Made by a program: the position numbers and the translations under genes
The notes under the pieces: model-generated
Databases searched by the model: none
What the model saw: the letters and a program-made list of their open reading frames with translations, nothing else
What the model was told of the DNA's origin: nothing
Source: Diogma glabrata
Taxonomy: Eukaryota; Arthropoda; Insecta; Diptera; Cylindrotomidae
Reading direction: 5' to 3'
DNA length: 64,000 bases
Assembly: GCA_963693315.1 (NCBI GenBank)
Contig: CAVNZG010000001.1
Span: 885,638 to 949,637, forward strand
Shown: piece by piece, positions 19,630-32,796 of the stretch
How the letters are laid out: each line of letters opens with the position of its first letter
Position numbering within the stretch: the first letter of the stretch is position 1

Positions 19630-19932
19630 CATCGGTAATAATTGTTCTTTGTTTGTCAGTATGATAATAACTTCCGCTTGTGTTTCACAGCCCTTGCAAG
19701 TCAAGGATTATCGACGCCCATGAAGTATGAGGGTGGTTTCGTCTTGAATTCACAGTTCAGTGAGTGTGTATCAACTTTGGTGTTCAGGTCTTGTTTCAAA
19801 ATTTTTTTTGTGTGTTGACTGTTTACAAGCGAAAATTCCGAGATTGAATGTATTGAATTTGATTCAATTAGTTGCTTTGAAACTATGTGAACAGCCTGCA
19901 GAATCACTTGGACGGAAGCGTACAACAGTGTG

Positions 19933-20003
19933 GCCCGACTAGCGTAGTCGGAGGAGCCTGAGACTCGTGGTAGGTCAGGCGTGGGTTTCGAGCCTGCATA
20001 ACG
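19933..20003 (+). other. tRNA-Lys-like sequence in element B 3' region
   Basis: Begins GCCCGACTAGCGTAGTCGG and continues AGGAGCCTGAGACTC. By hand, 28 of the first 34 bases equal animal tRNA-Lys(CUU), covering acceptor strand, A box and anticodon stem; GTGGGTTTCGAGCC matches the T arm/B box with one extra T. The anticodon loop is not preserved. B2 has the same at 61113-61181. It is the same tRNA that primes the element (4033-4050). Not a functional tRNA gene: acceptor pairing and anticodon are lost. Confidence 0.7.
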
Positions 20004-20109
20004 TAAACACGGAGTTGTGTCGGGTATTTTATTGATGGAGTCAGTCCAATGATGTTTTGCTTTTCGATCTTGTAGCCGATTGAATAATTTTTTTTTGACT
20101 TTAGAGTCT

Positions 20110-20147
20110 CGGGAACCCCCAGATCTGCCCGAAATTGGGCCTGGAAG
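20110..20147 (+). repeat. 38 bp motif of element B, copy after pol
   Basis: CGGGAACCCCCAGATCTGCC onward; pairs with 14108-14145 as described there. Preceded, like the first copy, by a T tract and GACTTT. Confidence 0.6.
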
Positions 20148-20970
20148 ATTTTAGTTATCCATCGCTTGCAATAGAGTAGAATACCGTTTTTATCGTTACC
20201 CCTCCAAAAATTTTTTTTTGTATAATGATAGATACTTTGTTTCTGCTAAGACTGGGCTATGTAATACCGTTCGATTTGATTGCTAATTTGTAGAACATTG
20301 AAGTGCCTCACCATACTAATATGGATATGCAAGGTCTATTTGCGACCAGTCTATGCTTTTTTCAACTTCTTTTTGGACGGAAATTTCCTTCCAAAAAGTA
20401 CTTGTTCTGTAATGGATAGCCTGGAAGAGTGCGTACACCCAGTGTATTATAGTCTCAGATTTATTAGATTTCATTTTGTCATCTGTTCCGCTCATATTGG
20501 TTTCTCATCCATTCACCTCCAATAGCCATATTCGTATAGTTCCCTTAACCCATGGTTTCCTTATTTTTCTTAAAATCTGACTAAATTTTCAATGGCTGGA
20601 CAGACGTATGTGAAAAAGAATTGAGCCAATTACACTGATTTCATTTATTAATCAATATAATATAATATTGGTTAAGTTGAATTAATTAATAATTTTCTTT
20701 AAAAAATTCATCCATATAACATTAAAATTTAATCTTACAACACCCTAAAATTGGCGCGCGTTACGTTTCCATTCGAGTATTTTCAATATACTGCTTGAAT
20801 TTGAATTTTCTAAACACCAACCGTAATGAAACAACGAAGTCTTCAAACCTCATAACAGCTGTGCGTATTTTTTTTGTCCAATCGTCAACATACAAAGAAT
20901 TATTATTTTGCTTTGTTAAACATTTGATTTATCTTGGTATGAATGTTTTGCTTTAAACAATTCTTCCGTT

Positions 20971-21597
20971 TGTAATGACCCGTTATCATACATATTGTAT
21001 CCATTACAAAAATCTATACCAAATTTCACAATTTCTTAACGAAATAATGAAGGGTGAATAAACTTATACGTTTAGTGCTGTTTATTTAATATTTCGAAAT
21101 AGAAATATTAATTAAATAGCAACATTACGATTGTTCAACAATTATGCAAAATCGCATAATTGCTGTACATTGAAAATGTAAATGAACGATGGGTTTTTCA
21201 CCTTTGATTGTTTTGTAGGGGAATTGATTTGTACTTTAAATTAATATGATTGGCTTAACGAATTTTAAAACAAAATTATTTTAATAACGGTTCATTACGC
21301 TCCCTTCCAAAAAAATAATGAAAACTTAACTTATTGTCTGTTAGTTAAAATTGAGTTGTGTAAAAGACTTTACAGAGAAAGGTTTTACAAATTGAAAATA
21401 AATCCAGGATTCAGAAATCAATCCGTAACCGTCAAACTTTATTAAATTTAACCAATAAATAAAATTAATTAAAATTGAAGTTGTCAAATGTTATTGTGTT
21501 TTATTAAATAAAAGGTGCCGTGATATTGAAATTAAAAGTTGTCGTGCGTAGTTCAATTATATTTGTTTGTGGACTCCTACAGTAGTTAGGTACCACA
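20971..21597 (+). repeat. Element C 5' LTR
   Basis: Starts TGTAATGACCCG and ends GTACCACA; repeated at 26283-26909 with one visible difference (AAATCCAGG here, AAATTCAGG there). Confidence 0.93.
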
Positions 21598-21599
21598 TT

Positions 21600-21617
21600 T
21601 GGCGCAGCCGGAAACAG
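21600..21617 (+). promoter_or_regulatory. Element C primer binding site resembling tRNA-Ser
   Basis: TGGCGCAGCCGG follows two bases after the 5' LTR. It matches the TGGCGCAGTCGG type used by 17.6/297-like gypsy elements (tRNA-Ser) with one mismatch. The assignment rests on memory of those elements. Confidence 0.65.
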
Positions 21618-21898
21618 CCACGACTGGCTTGTTTGTTTAAATAAAACAGTGCAAAAACAATCAAAAAAAGTGCAAACACAGTGAACGAATACATTGAACA
21701 ATTTTTGAAATTTTCGATAAATCATTAAGCAATCGAAATTTAAACACAGTGATCAATGTTGGCAATTTTCGATATCTAAAAATTCTCAAACACAATTTAA
21801 ACAAATCAAATATATCAAATATATCAAATATATCAAACATAAAGAAATAGAGTTATACATATGTCAACCAGCTGCCTGCAAATTCACAAATCAAGAAA

Positions 21899-22105
21899 GT
21901 GAAACAAACATCGAATACAACTAATGATCAAGAGCCCACCAGTGGAGAAAAACAGACCATTAATACATCCACACCAACATTAACAACATTATCAGCAGTA
22001 AAAACATTTAGTAGACAGAAGTCATCAAAAGCAACATCAACGGAATCTTCAACAATTAAAGTAGATGTTAAACTGGAAGTTAAACGAAGGGTGAGTCACA
22101 TTTAA
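21899..22105 (+). CDS. Small Thr/Ser-rich ORF upstream of element C gag
   Basis: 68 residues, rich in Thr and Ser, basic at the end, no recognised domain. It is in the same frame as the downstream gag-like ORF (22154). Its end contains AAGG|GTGAGTCAC, a good splice donor, and AG acceptors occur at 22138 and 22149, so it might be spliced to the larger ORF; the implied intron (about 49-60 bases) would be near the fly minimum. Equally it could be untranslated leader. Confidence 0.35.
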   Translation: MKQTSNTTNDQEPTSGEKQTINTSTPTLTTLSAVKTFSRQKSSKATSTESSTIKVDVKLEVKRRVSHI

Positions 22106-22153
22106 ATAATTTTAGTTTTAGAAATTGTTAAGGTTTAGCTAATATTAAGAAAA

Positions 22154-24193
22154 ATGGAAAACTGTTTAATAAATAATGATGATTTTTTTTTGATTACGGA
22201 TACTTTAAACAGTATCCCAATAATTTCGAGCAATAATGCTAACCAACGCGAATTAGAATACTTTTTAGAAACGTGTGAAAAAGCATATGTCAATTTACCA
22301 CCAAATTTAAAAACGAATTTACTATCGCGAATTTGGTCTCGTGTAAGAGGAGACGCATATTATCGAATAAAAAATCAAAAATTCAATTCATTTAACGAGC
22401 TAACAGAATTTTTTAAAAAAACATTTGGATTTTTGGAAGAAACTTTTGAGCCAATTGATAATTTAAAATCAAACTCGCAAACCGATCTCTTTGTTAAACG
22501 ATTAAACGAAATTTCTCAAAATTTTTCAATAAAAAATAAAAAATCACCCTCAGAGGAACAACTTATTATAGATCCGTTGTTCCAAGCAGATTTAACAATA
22601 AAAGAGCTTACACAGGAAAACGATAGGTTGCTTAGATTGAACTCTACCTTTATAGCAGAGAAAATTAAGGATAAACAAGAGATTTGTTTCCTTACTCAAG
22701 ACAATAATAAACATAAAAATGAGCTTAGTATTTTATCATATTCTAAAGAGAAATTACAACACTCTACCGAAGAGTTAATAAACAGCTTGGCGGTTGCAAA
22801 TTTAGAATTAAAAAACGCTAAAACCATTAACAAAGCACTCCGCCAAAAAATCGAACAACTTAATACAGAAAAACTAATTCTAGCAATAGATCTAGACAGA
22901 ACAACAAAAAACTTGTCAAACCAAAGTGTATTATACACAAAATTAGAAACAGAATTCATTGAATTACAGAATAGAAATAAAATTCTCGGCAAAGATTTGG
23001 TTGAAACCATTCAAAACCATCCCAATCCGTCTGAAAAAGATAATGTGTACGAAAATGTTTTACCGAATAACTTTAGCTTAAATCAAAATATCGAAGATCA
23101 AGCACTTACTTTTCAACTGCATACTCTAGCAGATAACATACCACCGAGAGATTTATATTCCGAAGTCTTAAAAGTAAGTATAGCCAAGAACGAAGATAGT
23201 GCAATAATAACAAATTACTGCGATAGCAAACAAACAAAACATGTTAATATAATCAAAAAATCCACCAATTCTAAGCCGCTGTTTTCTAGTATAAAATCAA
23301 ATAACAATTTCTATGATAAAAAATTGTGCAAAACAAACATTATTGCAAAACAAAATAATGCTTTATCGTCAAAATTAGGATCTCCAGTGAACTCACACAT
23401 TAATATTATTAGCTCACCTAATTTAATACTTTACTCAAATATCAAACACAATCAAAAACAAATATTTTCAAGGTCGAGATCTAAAGAAAATAACAATAGA
23501 ATTCTGGTTACTGAAAACAAAACAGTCAAAAATAAGACAAACATTCGTCATAACAAGAAGAAACGAGTAGCACCAACAAAAATAAAAAAATGCATTAAAC
23601 CGATTGAAACCTCCCAAAAACAGAACGCTAAGACCGAACCACTTAAAATTCCAACCAATAGAAATTATAAAAAGAACAAACTATACCCAAAAAACTATCG
23701 CAACCTCACAAAAACCAAGACATGGATTGAGAATGGCCGAATTAGGAAAACTAAGCAAACAAAACAACTTTCATCTCGTTTAAATAGCAAAACGATAATA
23801 AATGGTCAAAAATTGTTAATGTTCTTTATTACTTTTATTTGCAACAATATTTCACAAAATTTTAATAGCGGTAATCGGATAAACAACACAAATCAATTTG
23901 GAATTAGACAATCATTACGTTCGCTCTACAAAAATTTAAATAAACAAGAATATATATTCTCATCCGAAACCGTGAAACCAAGCTTTAGTCAAATTTTTCG
24001 TTTAACATTTAAAGGAAGTTTGATATTAATTGGCCAACACATTAGTAGACTCAAAAAATTTGTCCAATCGAAATTCAATACAACAAAAATCCTATCACGC
24101 ACCAGTAATGTTATTTTCTTATTGAAATATTGCAAAGATAATCTAGAAAGAAAATTCGGAAACATACAGTTCATTTTCAAATTTCCTAATTAA
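22154..24193 (+). CDS. Element C Gag-like protein with coiled coil and basic tail
   Basis: 679 residues. Residues 1-110 look like the capsid start of 17.6/gypsy-type Gag: a helical region with LEYFLETCEKAYVNLPP, then LLSRIWSRVRGDAYYRI and a stretch ending in FNELTEFFKKTFGF. Residues about 150-300 are rich in Leu, Glu, Lys and Asn with heptad character (ELTQENDRLLRLNSTF, LRQKIEQLNTEKLIL), a likely coiled coil. From about 400 on the protein is strongly basic (RHNKKKRVAPTKIKKC). No zinc knuckle, no protease. Some Gags of errantivirus type also lack knuckles and use basic regions for RNA. The frame is intact over 2 kb, which argues that it is or was translated. Confidence 0.75.
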   Translation: MENCLINNDDFFLITDTLNSIPIISSNNANQRELEYFLETCEKAYVNLPPNLKTNLLSRIWSRVRGDAYYRIKNQKFNSFNELTEFFKKTFGFLEETFEPIDNLKSNSQTDLFVKRLNEISQNFSIKNKKSPSEEQLIIDPLFQADLTIKELTQENDRLLRLNSTFIAEKIKDKQEICFLTQDNNKHKNELSILSYSKEKLQHSTEELINSLAVANLELKNAKTINKALRQKIEQLNTEKLILAIDLDRTTKNLSNQSVLYTKLETEFIELQNRNKILGKDLVETIQNHPNPSEKDNVYENVLPNNFSLNQNIEDQALTFQLHTLADNIPPRDLYSEVLKVSIAKNEDSAIITNYCDSKQTKHVNIIKKSTNSKPLFSSIKSNNNFYDKKLCKTNIIAKQNNALSSKLGSPVNSHINIISSPNLILYSNIKHNQKQIFSRSRSKENNNRILVTENKTVKNKTNIRHNKKKRVAPTKIKKCIKPIETSQKQNAKTEPLKIPTNRNYKKNKLYPKNYRNLTKTKTWIENGRIRKTKQTKQLSSRLNSKTIINGQKLLMFFITFICNNISQNFNSGNRINNTNQFGIRQSLRSLYKNLNKQEYIFSSETVKPSFSQIFRLTFKGSLILIGQHISRLKKFVQSKFNTTKILSRTSNVIFLLKYCKDNLERKFGNIQFIFKFPN

Positions 24194-26282
<2,089 letters not shown>

Positions 26283-26909
26283 TGTAATGACCCGTTATCA
26301 TACATATTGTATCCATTACAAAAATCTATACCAAATTTCACAATTTCTTAACGAAATAATGAAGGGTGAATAAACTTATACGTTTAGTGCTGTTTATTTA
26401 ATATTTCGAAATAGAAATATTAATTAAATAGCAACATTACGATTGTTCAACAATTATGCAAAATCGCATAATTGCTGTACATTGAAAATGTAAATGAACG
26501 ATGGGTTTTTCACCTTTGATTGTTTTGTAGGGGAATTGATTTGTACTTTAAATTAATATGATTGGCTTAACGAATTTTAAAACAAAATTATTTTAATAAC
26601 GGTTCATTACGCTCCCTTCCAAAAAAATAATGAAAACTTAACTTATTGTCTGTTAGTTAAAATTGAGTTGTGTAAAAGACTTTACAGAGAAAGGTTTTAC
26701 AAATTGAAAATAAATTCAGGATTCAGAAATCAATCCGTAACCGTCAAACTTTATTAAATTTAACCAATAAATAAAATTAATTAAAATTGAAGTTGTCAAA
26801 TGTTATTGTGTTTTATTAAATAAAAGGTGCCGTGATATTGAAATTAAAAGTTGTCGTGCGTAGTTCAATTATATTTGTTTGTGGACTCCTACAGTAGTTA
26901 GGTACCACA
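26283..26909 (+). repeat. Element C 3' LTR
   Basis: 627 bp copy of 20971-21597; followed by CGTT, the second half of the target duplication, and then the resumed B LTR (ATTGAACTGATC). Confidence 0.93.
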
Positions 26910-27654
26910 CGTTATTGAACTGATCTTCACTGTACTGATATAGTAGCTTGTAGTTTAATAAATGTCTAAACATCGTAACATTGATCGAACTTGCATTTGA
27001 TTCATTTTAAATTCAATGAGTATGGATGTGTCGGAAATATTTTGTGTCACAACCTTATTTTTCTGCAATAACAGCAAACGGTTTCTTGTAACTATAAAAA
27101 GTTCCCAATAATTTGAAAATCTGATGGAAATTAATTATCTCTCATCTAAACACTGTATTCGAGTTATTGCGAGACTAAAAATTTGGCTATATAATAAGCC
27201 ACTGTTAATTGATTTGATCTCTTATGTCTTGTGAATCCGTCTCGTGTATTACAAAATCGAGTTCAATTAGTTCAATTCATTTTATTAATACAATCGTCGT
27301 AGTTTAATTTGAAAAAAAAAAGTTTATATGTTTTGTGTTGTTTAAAACCAAATTTAAAACAAAAAAAAAAATTATTTATATGTTTTGTGCCGTAAAAACA
27401 ACATTAGTTCAATTTTACGATTCACCTAGTACTCGCGCGGCTAGTACTCGTTCACTCTGTTTTTGACATCGCGGAATCTAATTTACCAACGTGTCGGTCC
27501 ATGTTGTACCTTAAAAAAATTAATTGGGATTTTAAAAGAAAATAGAAAATATCGTGAGTGAATTTTATTATGCGTATTAATATAATGTTGGTTGAATGTG
27601 CAAAAAGTTAATTTATAGTTTAATGAAAATAAATAACAGGTACTGATTATATAT

Positions 27655-27901
27655 CTGTAGGTGGGAGGTAAACTACACCAAGTCCAATTTTTTCAAAATA
27701 CGTTTTTTTACACTGTTAGAATCAGGATTTTGTTCTCTACCGAGAGGTTAAGAGCACTGAGTCCTAACTAGTGTAGTTTTCGAGATAGAACAATTTTAAA
27801 TAGTCCAAGTCCATAGTTAATAGTCCATTTTCAAACAGTTTTTTGGCTTTCCTGTAAAATTTTAAAAATGTGACTTGGTGTAGTTTACCTCCCACCTACA
27901 G
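27655..27901. mobile_element. 247 bp MITE with ~30 bp terminal inverted repeats
   Basis: CTGTAGGTGGGAGGTAAACT... at the left end is mirrored by ...AGTTTACCTCCCACCTACAG at the right; the first 30 bases of the repeat are perfect. The insertion is absent from the left LTR (about 1885), which reads straight through TATATATATT, so the element added itself plus a 4 bp duplication (ATAT or TATA; the flank is too repetitive to say). No coding capacity. Superfamily not assigned. Confidence 0.85.
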
Positions 27902-30047
27902 ATATATTTCTAAGTAAATTCATTGTTACTATGCAATTTTGGATGAAGCCATTTCATTATTATATACAAAAAAATTAATGTTGGTTGAATGTGCAAAAAG
28001 ATAATTTAAAGTTTAGTTGAAAATAAATAACAGATACTGTTTATATATATTTCTAAGTAAATTCATTGTTACTATGCAATTTCGGATAAAGCAATTTCAT
28101 TATTATATATAAAAAAATTAATGTCGGTTGAATGTGCAAAAGTTTATTTAAAGTTTAATTGAAAATAAATAACAGTTACTGTTTATATATATTTCTAATA
28201 AAATTCATTGTTACCATGCAATTTGACTAAAGCAATTTCATTATTATACACCAAAAAAAAAATGATTGTTGGTTGATGGTGTTTGTGTGGAGTGAAACAA
28301 TTTTGGTGCTTGTTCATGTTACCTTCCAATGTTGCCGGGCTCAACATTTGGTGTGAAATTTACGGGAAGGATAGGATTGAAGGATAAGGAATCCAAGTAT
28401 TAATTTGATAAATTACGGAACTTAATAGCGCAACGGTTATACCTAATTTTTGTCATTACGGCCGCATATTTTACATATTTTCAATTTTGTCCAACAATTC
28501 ATTTAACTAGCAGTGGTACAATTCATTGCATCTTCTGGATTTCAACGCATACGTCAACCATTACCTTTTACCGTATTGCTTCACCATCATTGATACAAAA
28601 TTAGTACAGTTCTACATCTACGAATAATTTAACTGGTATTGGTATCGTTTATTGCTTTTTTTCTGGATTTCATCGCATACGGCACCACTTACATTACAAC
28701 GTATTGCTCCACAATCATTGATACGAATTATTACCGTTCGATTTCAACAAGTGATTGGACTAGTATTGGCATAATTTATTACATTTTTTGTGGATTGCAA
28801 CGCAACCTGCCACCACTACAGGTCAACGTATTCGGCTGTAATTGCTATAATTGTTATCATCCTTACCGGTGATTATACATCGATTCGGCGCTTATGTTCG
28901 CAACCAGATTCAACGTTTCTACTTGTCATTTTTGATTCAACCAAAACTTCCCATCGATTGCAAATTTATGTAACGTTTCTATATATCAATTTTGATTCAA
29001 CAAAATTACACAAGCTTACATACCGTTTCTACTTATCATTTTGGACGCAACAAAACTACCCATCGATTGCAAATTTATATAACGTTTCTATATATCAATT
29101 TTGATTCAACAAAATTATACAAGTTCATATCCCGTTTCTACTTATCATTTTTGATGCAACAAAATTCTACAAGTTTATATAACGTGTCTACTTATCATTT
29201 GTGGATGCAACAAAACTACCCATCGATTGTAAATTTATATAACGTTTCTATATATCAATTTTGACTCAACAAAATTATACAAGTTCATATACCGTTTCTA
29301 CTTATCATTTTTGATGCAACCAACTTCTACAAGTTTATATAACGTTGCTACTTATCATTTTGATTCATCAAAGTATACAGCGATTGCAAGTTCATATAAC
29401 GTTTCTACTCAGCATTTTGATTCAACAAAATTATCCAACGATTGCAAGTTTATTGAACGTTTCTGCCTAACAGTTTGGTACAACGTTTGTATGTGCAACT
29501 TTGACCAACGTTCGTGTTATACAAATTACTTTCGAGAGATTTCCAACGTGACAACCGTGCGGATGGAGGGCTGATCTAAACAGGATTTTGGAGGCTAGGA
29601 GGATATAACCATGGGTGAGTCGATTTGAATTTTTTTTCTTTTCGTTTTTTTTCATTATTCTTATGATTTAGGGGTGTGAATGTGTGTGAAAAGACATGCC
29701 AGTGACTGACTGGGGGCGTGGTAGTCGTCGAATGTGTGGGTGAATGTTAACATGGGTGAAGTGTGAGTGTGTGGGCATCTGAGAGTGATTGTGGGGGTTG
29801 GACGTGCTGATCGTGGGTCTTTCGCCAAAGGGGTCGCCAGAGTTTCATTTTTCACACTTGTATTTGTTTCCATTTCTGATATATTTTCGTTAGTAGCGTA
29901 CATTTCTGTATTTGTGCTGAAGTAGCAGGGTTTCTTTATCGTTCCCATGGGCTGCAGCTAGCTTGGGGCAAAAAAATCAATCTCGCTAGGTACGCTTCCT
30001 GCTATGTCATTCTCATTGATTCGCCAATGAGAAAGCGCTTCATTACA

Positions 30048-30480
30048 TTATTCAAAACAAATTTCTAAAAACTATATATAAACGCCCTAGACGTTATAGC
30101 ACTTTAAGACTGCACAACGAATTAAATATAAAGCTTGTCAATGTAGTTGCTAGAGAAGCTAATGATAGATACATAAATAAATTAAATCATATTGAAAATG
30201 AATTGATAAACGCCATTAGCTTTACCACCGCTTAATTTTTGCAACGTAGCTTTTAAGTTTAGATTTAAGTAGGTTAGGTAAATATAAGTTTTTTATTAGT
30301 TACTAAGCAGACTGAACTGCATTTGAAAATATAAACATTCTTTTTCACTTATTTTTCGCAATACTCATACTAATTAATTTCATCTGTTGTAAAGCTTACT
30401 ATTAAAAGCTGATCTCAGTAAACTATTAAATGTATACAACTGTATTATAAAATTTAAAGTCAATAAAGGATTATTATTAT
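30048..30480 (+). pseudogene. Jockey-like LINE, 3' end (continuation after element B)
   Basis: This is the rest of the LINE broken at 585. Joined across the TTAT duplication, the frame reads QII|QNKFLKTIYKRPR and continues to a stop at 30233-30235 (NAISFTTA*). A 3' UTR of about 240 bp follows. It ends with AATAAAGG and a short ATT repeat near 30462-30478, which is a plausible LINE 3' tail. The 3' boundary is approximate because I cannot see a second copy of the target duplication. Confidence 0.8.
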
Positions 30481-31595
30481 ATTCTATGTTATAAATTAGT
30501 GAAACAAGCAGATCATGATAAAAAATTTTATGTCTTGTGGATATGATCTGAAAGAAAAATAAAAATTAACGGGGTAAGACTAGTTAAGTTAGTAAAATAT
30601 TATATATCATTAGTATCCAGTGCTAGTAGATTGATTTAAATAAACCGCAATTACAACTGTAATTATTAAAGATTCATGGTCAAAATTTTATAATTATATG
30701 CAGTCAAACCAACCAATCGATTTTTTTTGTTTAAACTTGTGCATTAATATAACCTTGGTTTGTCATTGAGTTATGCAGCGAAACCTATGTAGTGAATTGC
30801 AATTTTTTTTGGGTGTGACCAGAATGTAATTAAAGGTTATAGAACAGAGGAACAAATAACCGGTAAATATTTTAAAATTGTGCGCCGATTGAAAGGTGTT
30901 ATCAGCCGCGGAGCAGCCACCTAAATAGATATTTCGAGGACATTCCTTATCACCGAGTGTAAGAATAGCAACTAGGAGGTTACGGTCGTACGTCTCAAGC
31001 ACGATAACGTTAACTTGCGACATCAACTGTGCATATTATCAGCATAGACACCACAAAGTGCGGTCTACTGAATACGACCTTCACATGTCTAGGATCACCG
31101 TTAATATTTGTGTTGCAGTCTCATAACTGCCTTATTGGATCTTAGACTCACGGTCGTACACACAGAGGCAACCTCATTACTTAAATGAAAATCCAACGTT
31201 CATTGTGACACTGCCACCCATTATACAAATTGAATGTAACATTGATTCGAGCTACGACCTTAGAACTGCTTTTTTGTTCATGGAAACACATTCATTCATA
31301 CTAGATCGGCATTATTATTCAAATTTAACACAAAGTTTATGCGATCTACCACCTAGCGGCCTGTTGTTGTGTGGAATTACAAACGTTCATACTCATCGCA
31401 GTTTTACATTGAAATACAACCATCACCTGTGTTGACATCTAATTATTCGTTAAAGTTAAAACCACAGTTATCCGGGCTGCGGCTACATTACCGATTTGTA
31501 TTACAACTGATCATATTTCGTGGTTATACATCTATATATACTTATATCACTGCATTTGTCAAGACCTCCAGCTGTATGTTGGGCTTATACATCCC
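30481..31595. other. Unassigned AT-rich DNA
   Basis: Between the LINE tail and the recognisable part of LTR B3. No gene and no match to other parts of the window that I could see. It may be the diverged 5' part of the B3 LTR, but no TGTAATG start with a matching target duplication was found. Confidence 0.4.
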
Positions 31596-32796
31596 AGCGA
31601 GCATCACCATGAGAGACTAGAGGCAGGATAAGGGGACGAAGGATTGAGTTCTGGACTAACCATGGGGTGATTGATCTATTAATTTTGTAGTATTTTTAGG
31701 TATGATTGATTATGTATATGTATGTAGTTGTATGAGTGTCTATACCTGGATATGTGGCTGTGGGGGTGTATGAGCGAGGGTAAGTGGTGCATGCGCGTAT
31801 GAGTCAGATGAGAATGTTTTAGATTAAATGAGTTTTTATCCACACCAAAATGATGTTTACAGTTATCATAGGTAGCAAAGACTACCGTCATTTTATTTTA
31901 TTTTAGAAGTCAAACCAGTTTTTTTTTATTCGATTATTTCCATCGCATCAAACCAAGTTCTACCGTTATTTATGGATTCTGGTATCATAATTCAATTTAA
32001 ATTTGGAAAGTGGTTAATCATAATTACTGCAAATGATATATTTGCCTAATTCAGTGTGTGTATTCCCAAATTTTTATTGCGCGAGTTTTTTTATTTGTAG
32101 AAATCTTGCCATATTTACTACCATTTTTTTCAGGAATTGATATATGAAATGTAACTTATTAAAACCATAATCGAATAACTAATTTAATCACAAACTGGAA
32201 CTTTTTACCATAATTGCAAATCAATTTATCATTCTGTTACGGTTATATGGGCTTAAAATTTTACCCTCAAGTACCGCCATGTTTTTTTTTGGTTCAAACA
32301 TAAAAAGCACCACAAGGAAAGCTCTACGTGATCGGATGTTAAAATGGAAGTGAAGGAGGAACATTTTGGTATATTAAACTTATGGGCATGGATGTAGATA
32401 TGAGTGATAGTGTGCATGTGGGAGAGACTGCGTGTGTGTATGTGGGTGAGTGTGTGTGGGTGTGTTTGAGAGTGTGAGGTGTGAGAGCGTATGAACGGGT
32501 GAGTGTATCATGTGCGAGAGCGTATGAATGTGTAATTGAATGTGGGGTTGGACATGCTGATCGCAGTTCTTTCGTATCTGGGGGTCGCCAGAGTCTAGGT
32601 ATTTCACTTGCTTTTGCTCATATCCGTTATTATTTCATGTTACGCGTACATTACAGTTATTTGTGCTGGAGTAGCAGGTATTCTTCTCTCGATCCCATGG
32701 GCAGCAACTAGTCAGGGGCAAAAAAATAATCTCGCTAGGTACGCGACCTGCTATGCCACTTCGTTAATTTGTTCAACGAAGCAGCACTTCATTACA
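31596..32796 (+). repeat. B3: 3' part of a diverged element-B-family LTR
   Basis: Shares landmarks in order with the end of the B LTR: an AACCATGGGGTGA segment near 31660, a GT-rich stretch (32390-32530), GGACATGCTGATCGCAGTTCT, GGGTCGCCAGAGT, the GTAGCAGGTATTC and CCCATGGGCAGCA blocks, TCTCGCTAGGTACGC, a U5 hairpin (32759-32781) and the end CTTCATTACA (32790-32796). Sequence between landmarks is diverged. Next to it begins BEL pol, so this is a solo or truncated LTR inserted in E0. Left boundary uncertain. Confidence 0.7.

Larger units (their letters stand above)
19630..20407 (+). other. Element B 3' region between pol and the 3' LTR
   Basis: No gene. It holds the tRNA-Lys-like sequence (19933-20003), a T run and the second copy of the 38 bp motif (20110-20147). 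The last bases before the LTR (CCTTCCAAAAAGTACTTGTTC) are only weakly purine-rich, so the polypurine tract is not obvious. Comparison with B2 shows mostly diverged sequence with islands such as TGTTTCACA and AGTATGAGGGT. Confidence 0.6.

Noticed and set aside
19933..20003. A real tRNA-Lys gene
   Set aside because: Acceptor ends do not pair, the anticodon loop is lost and an extra T breaks the T loop; it is tRNA-derived, not a working gene.
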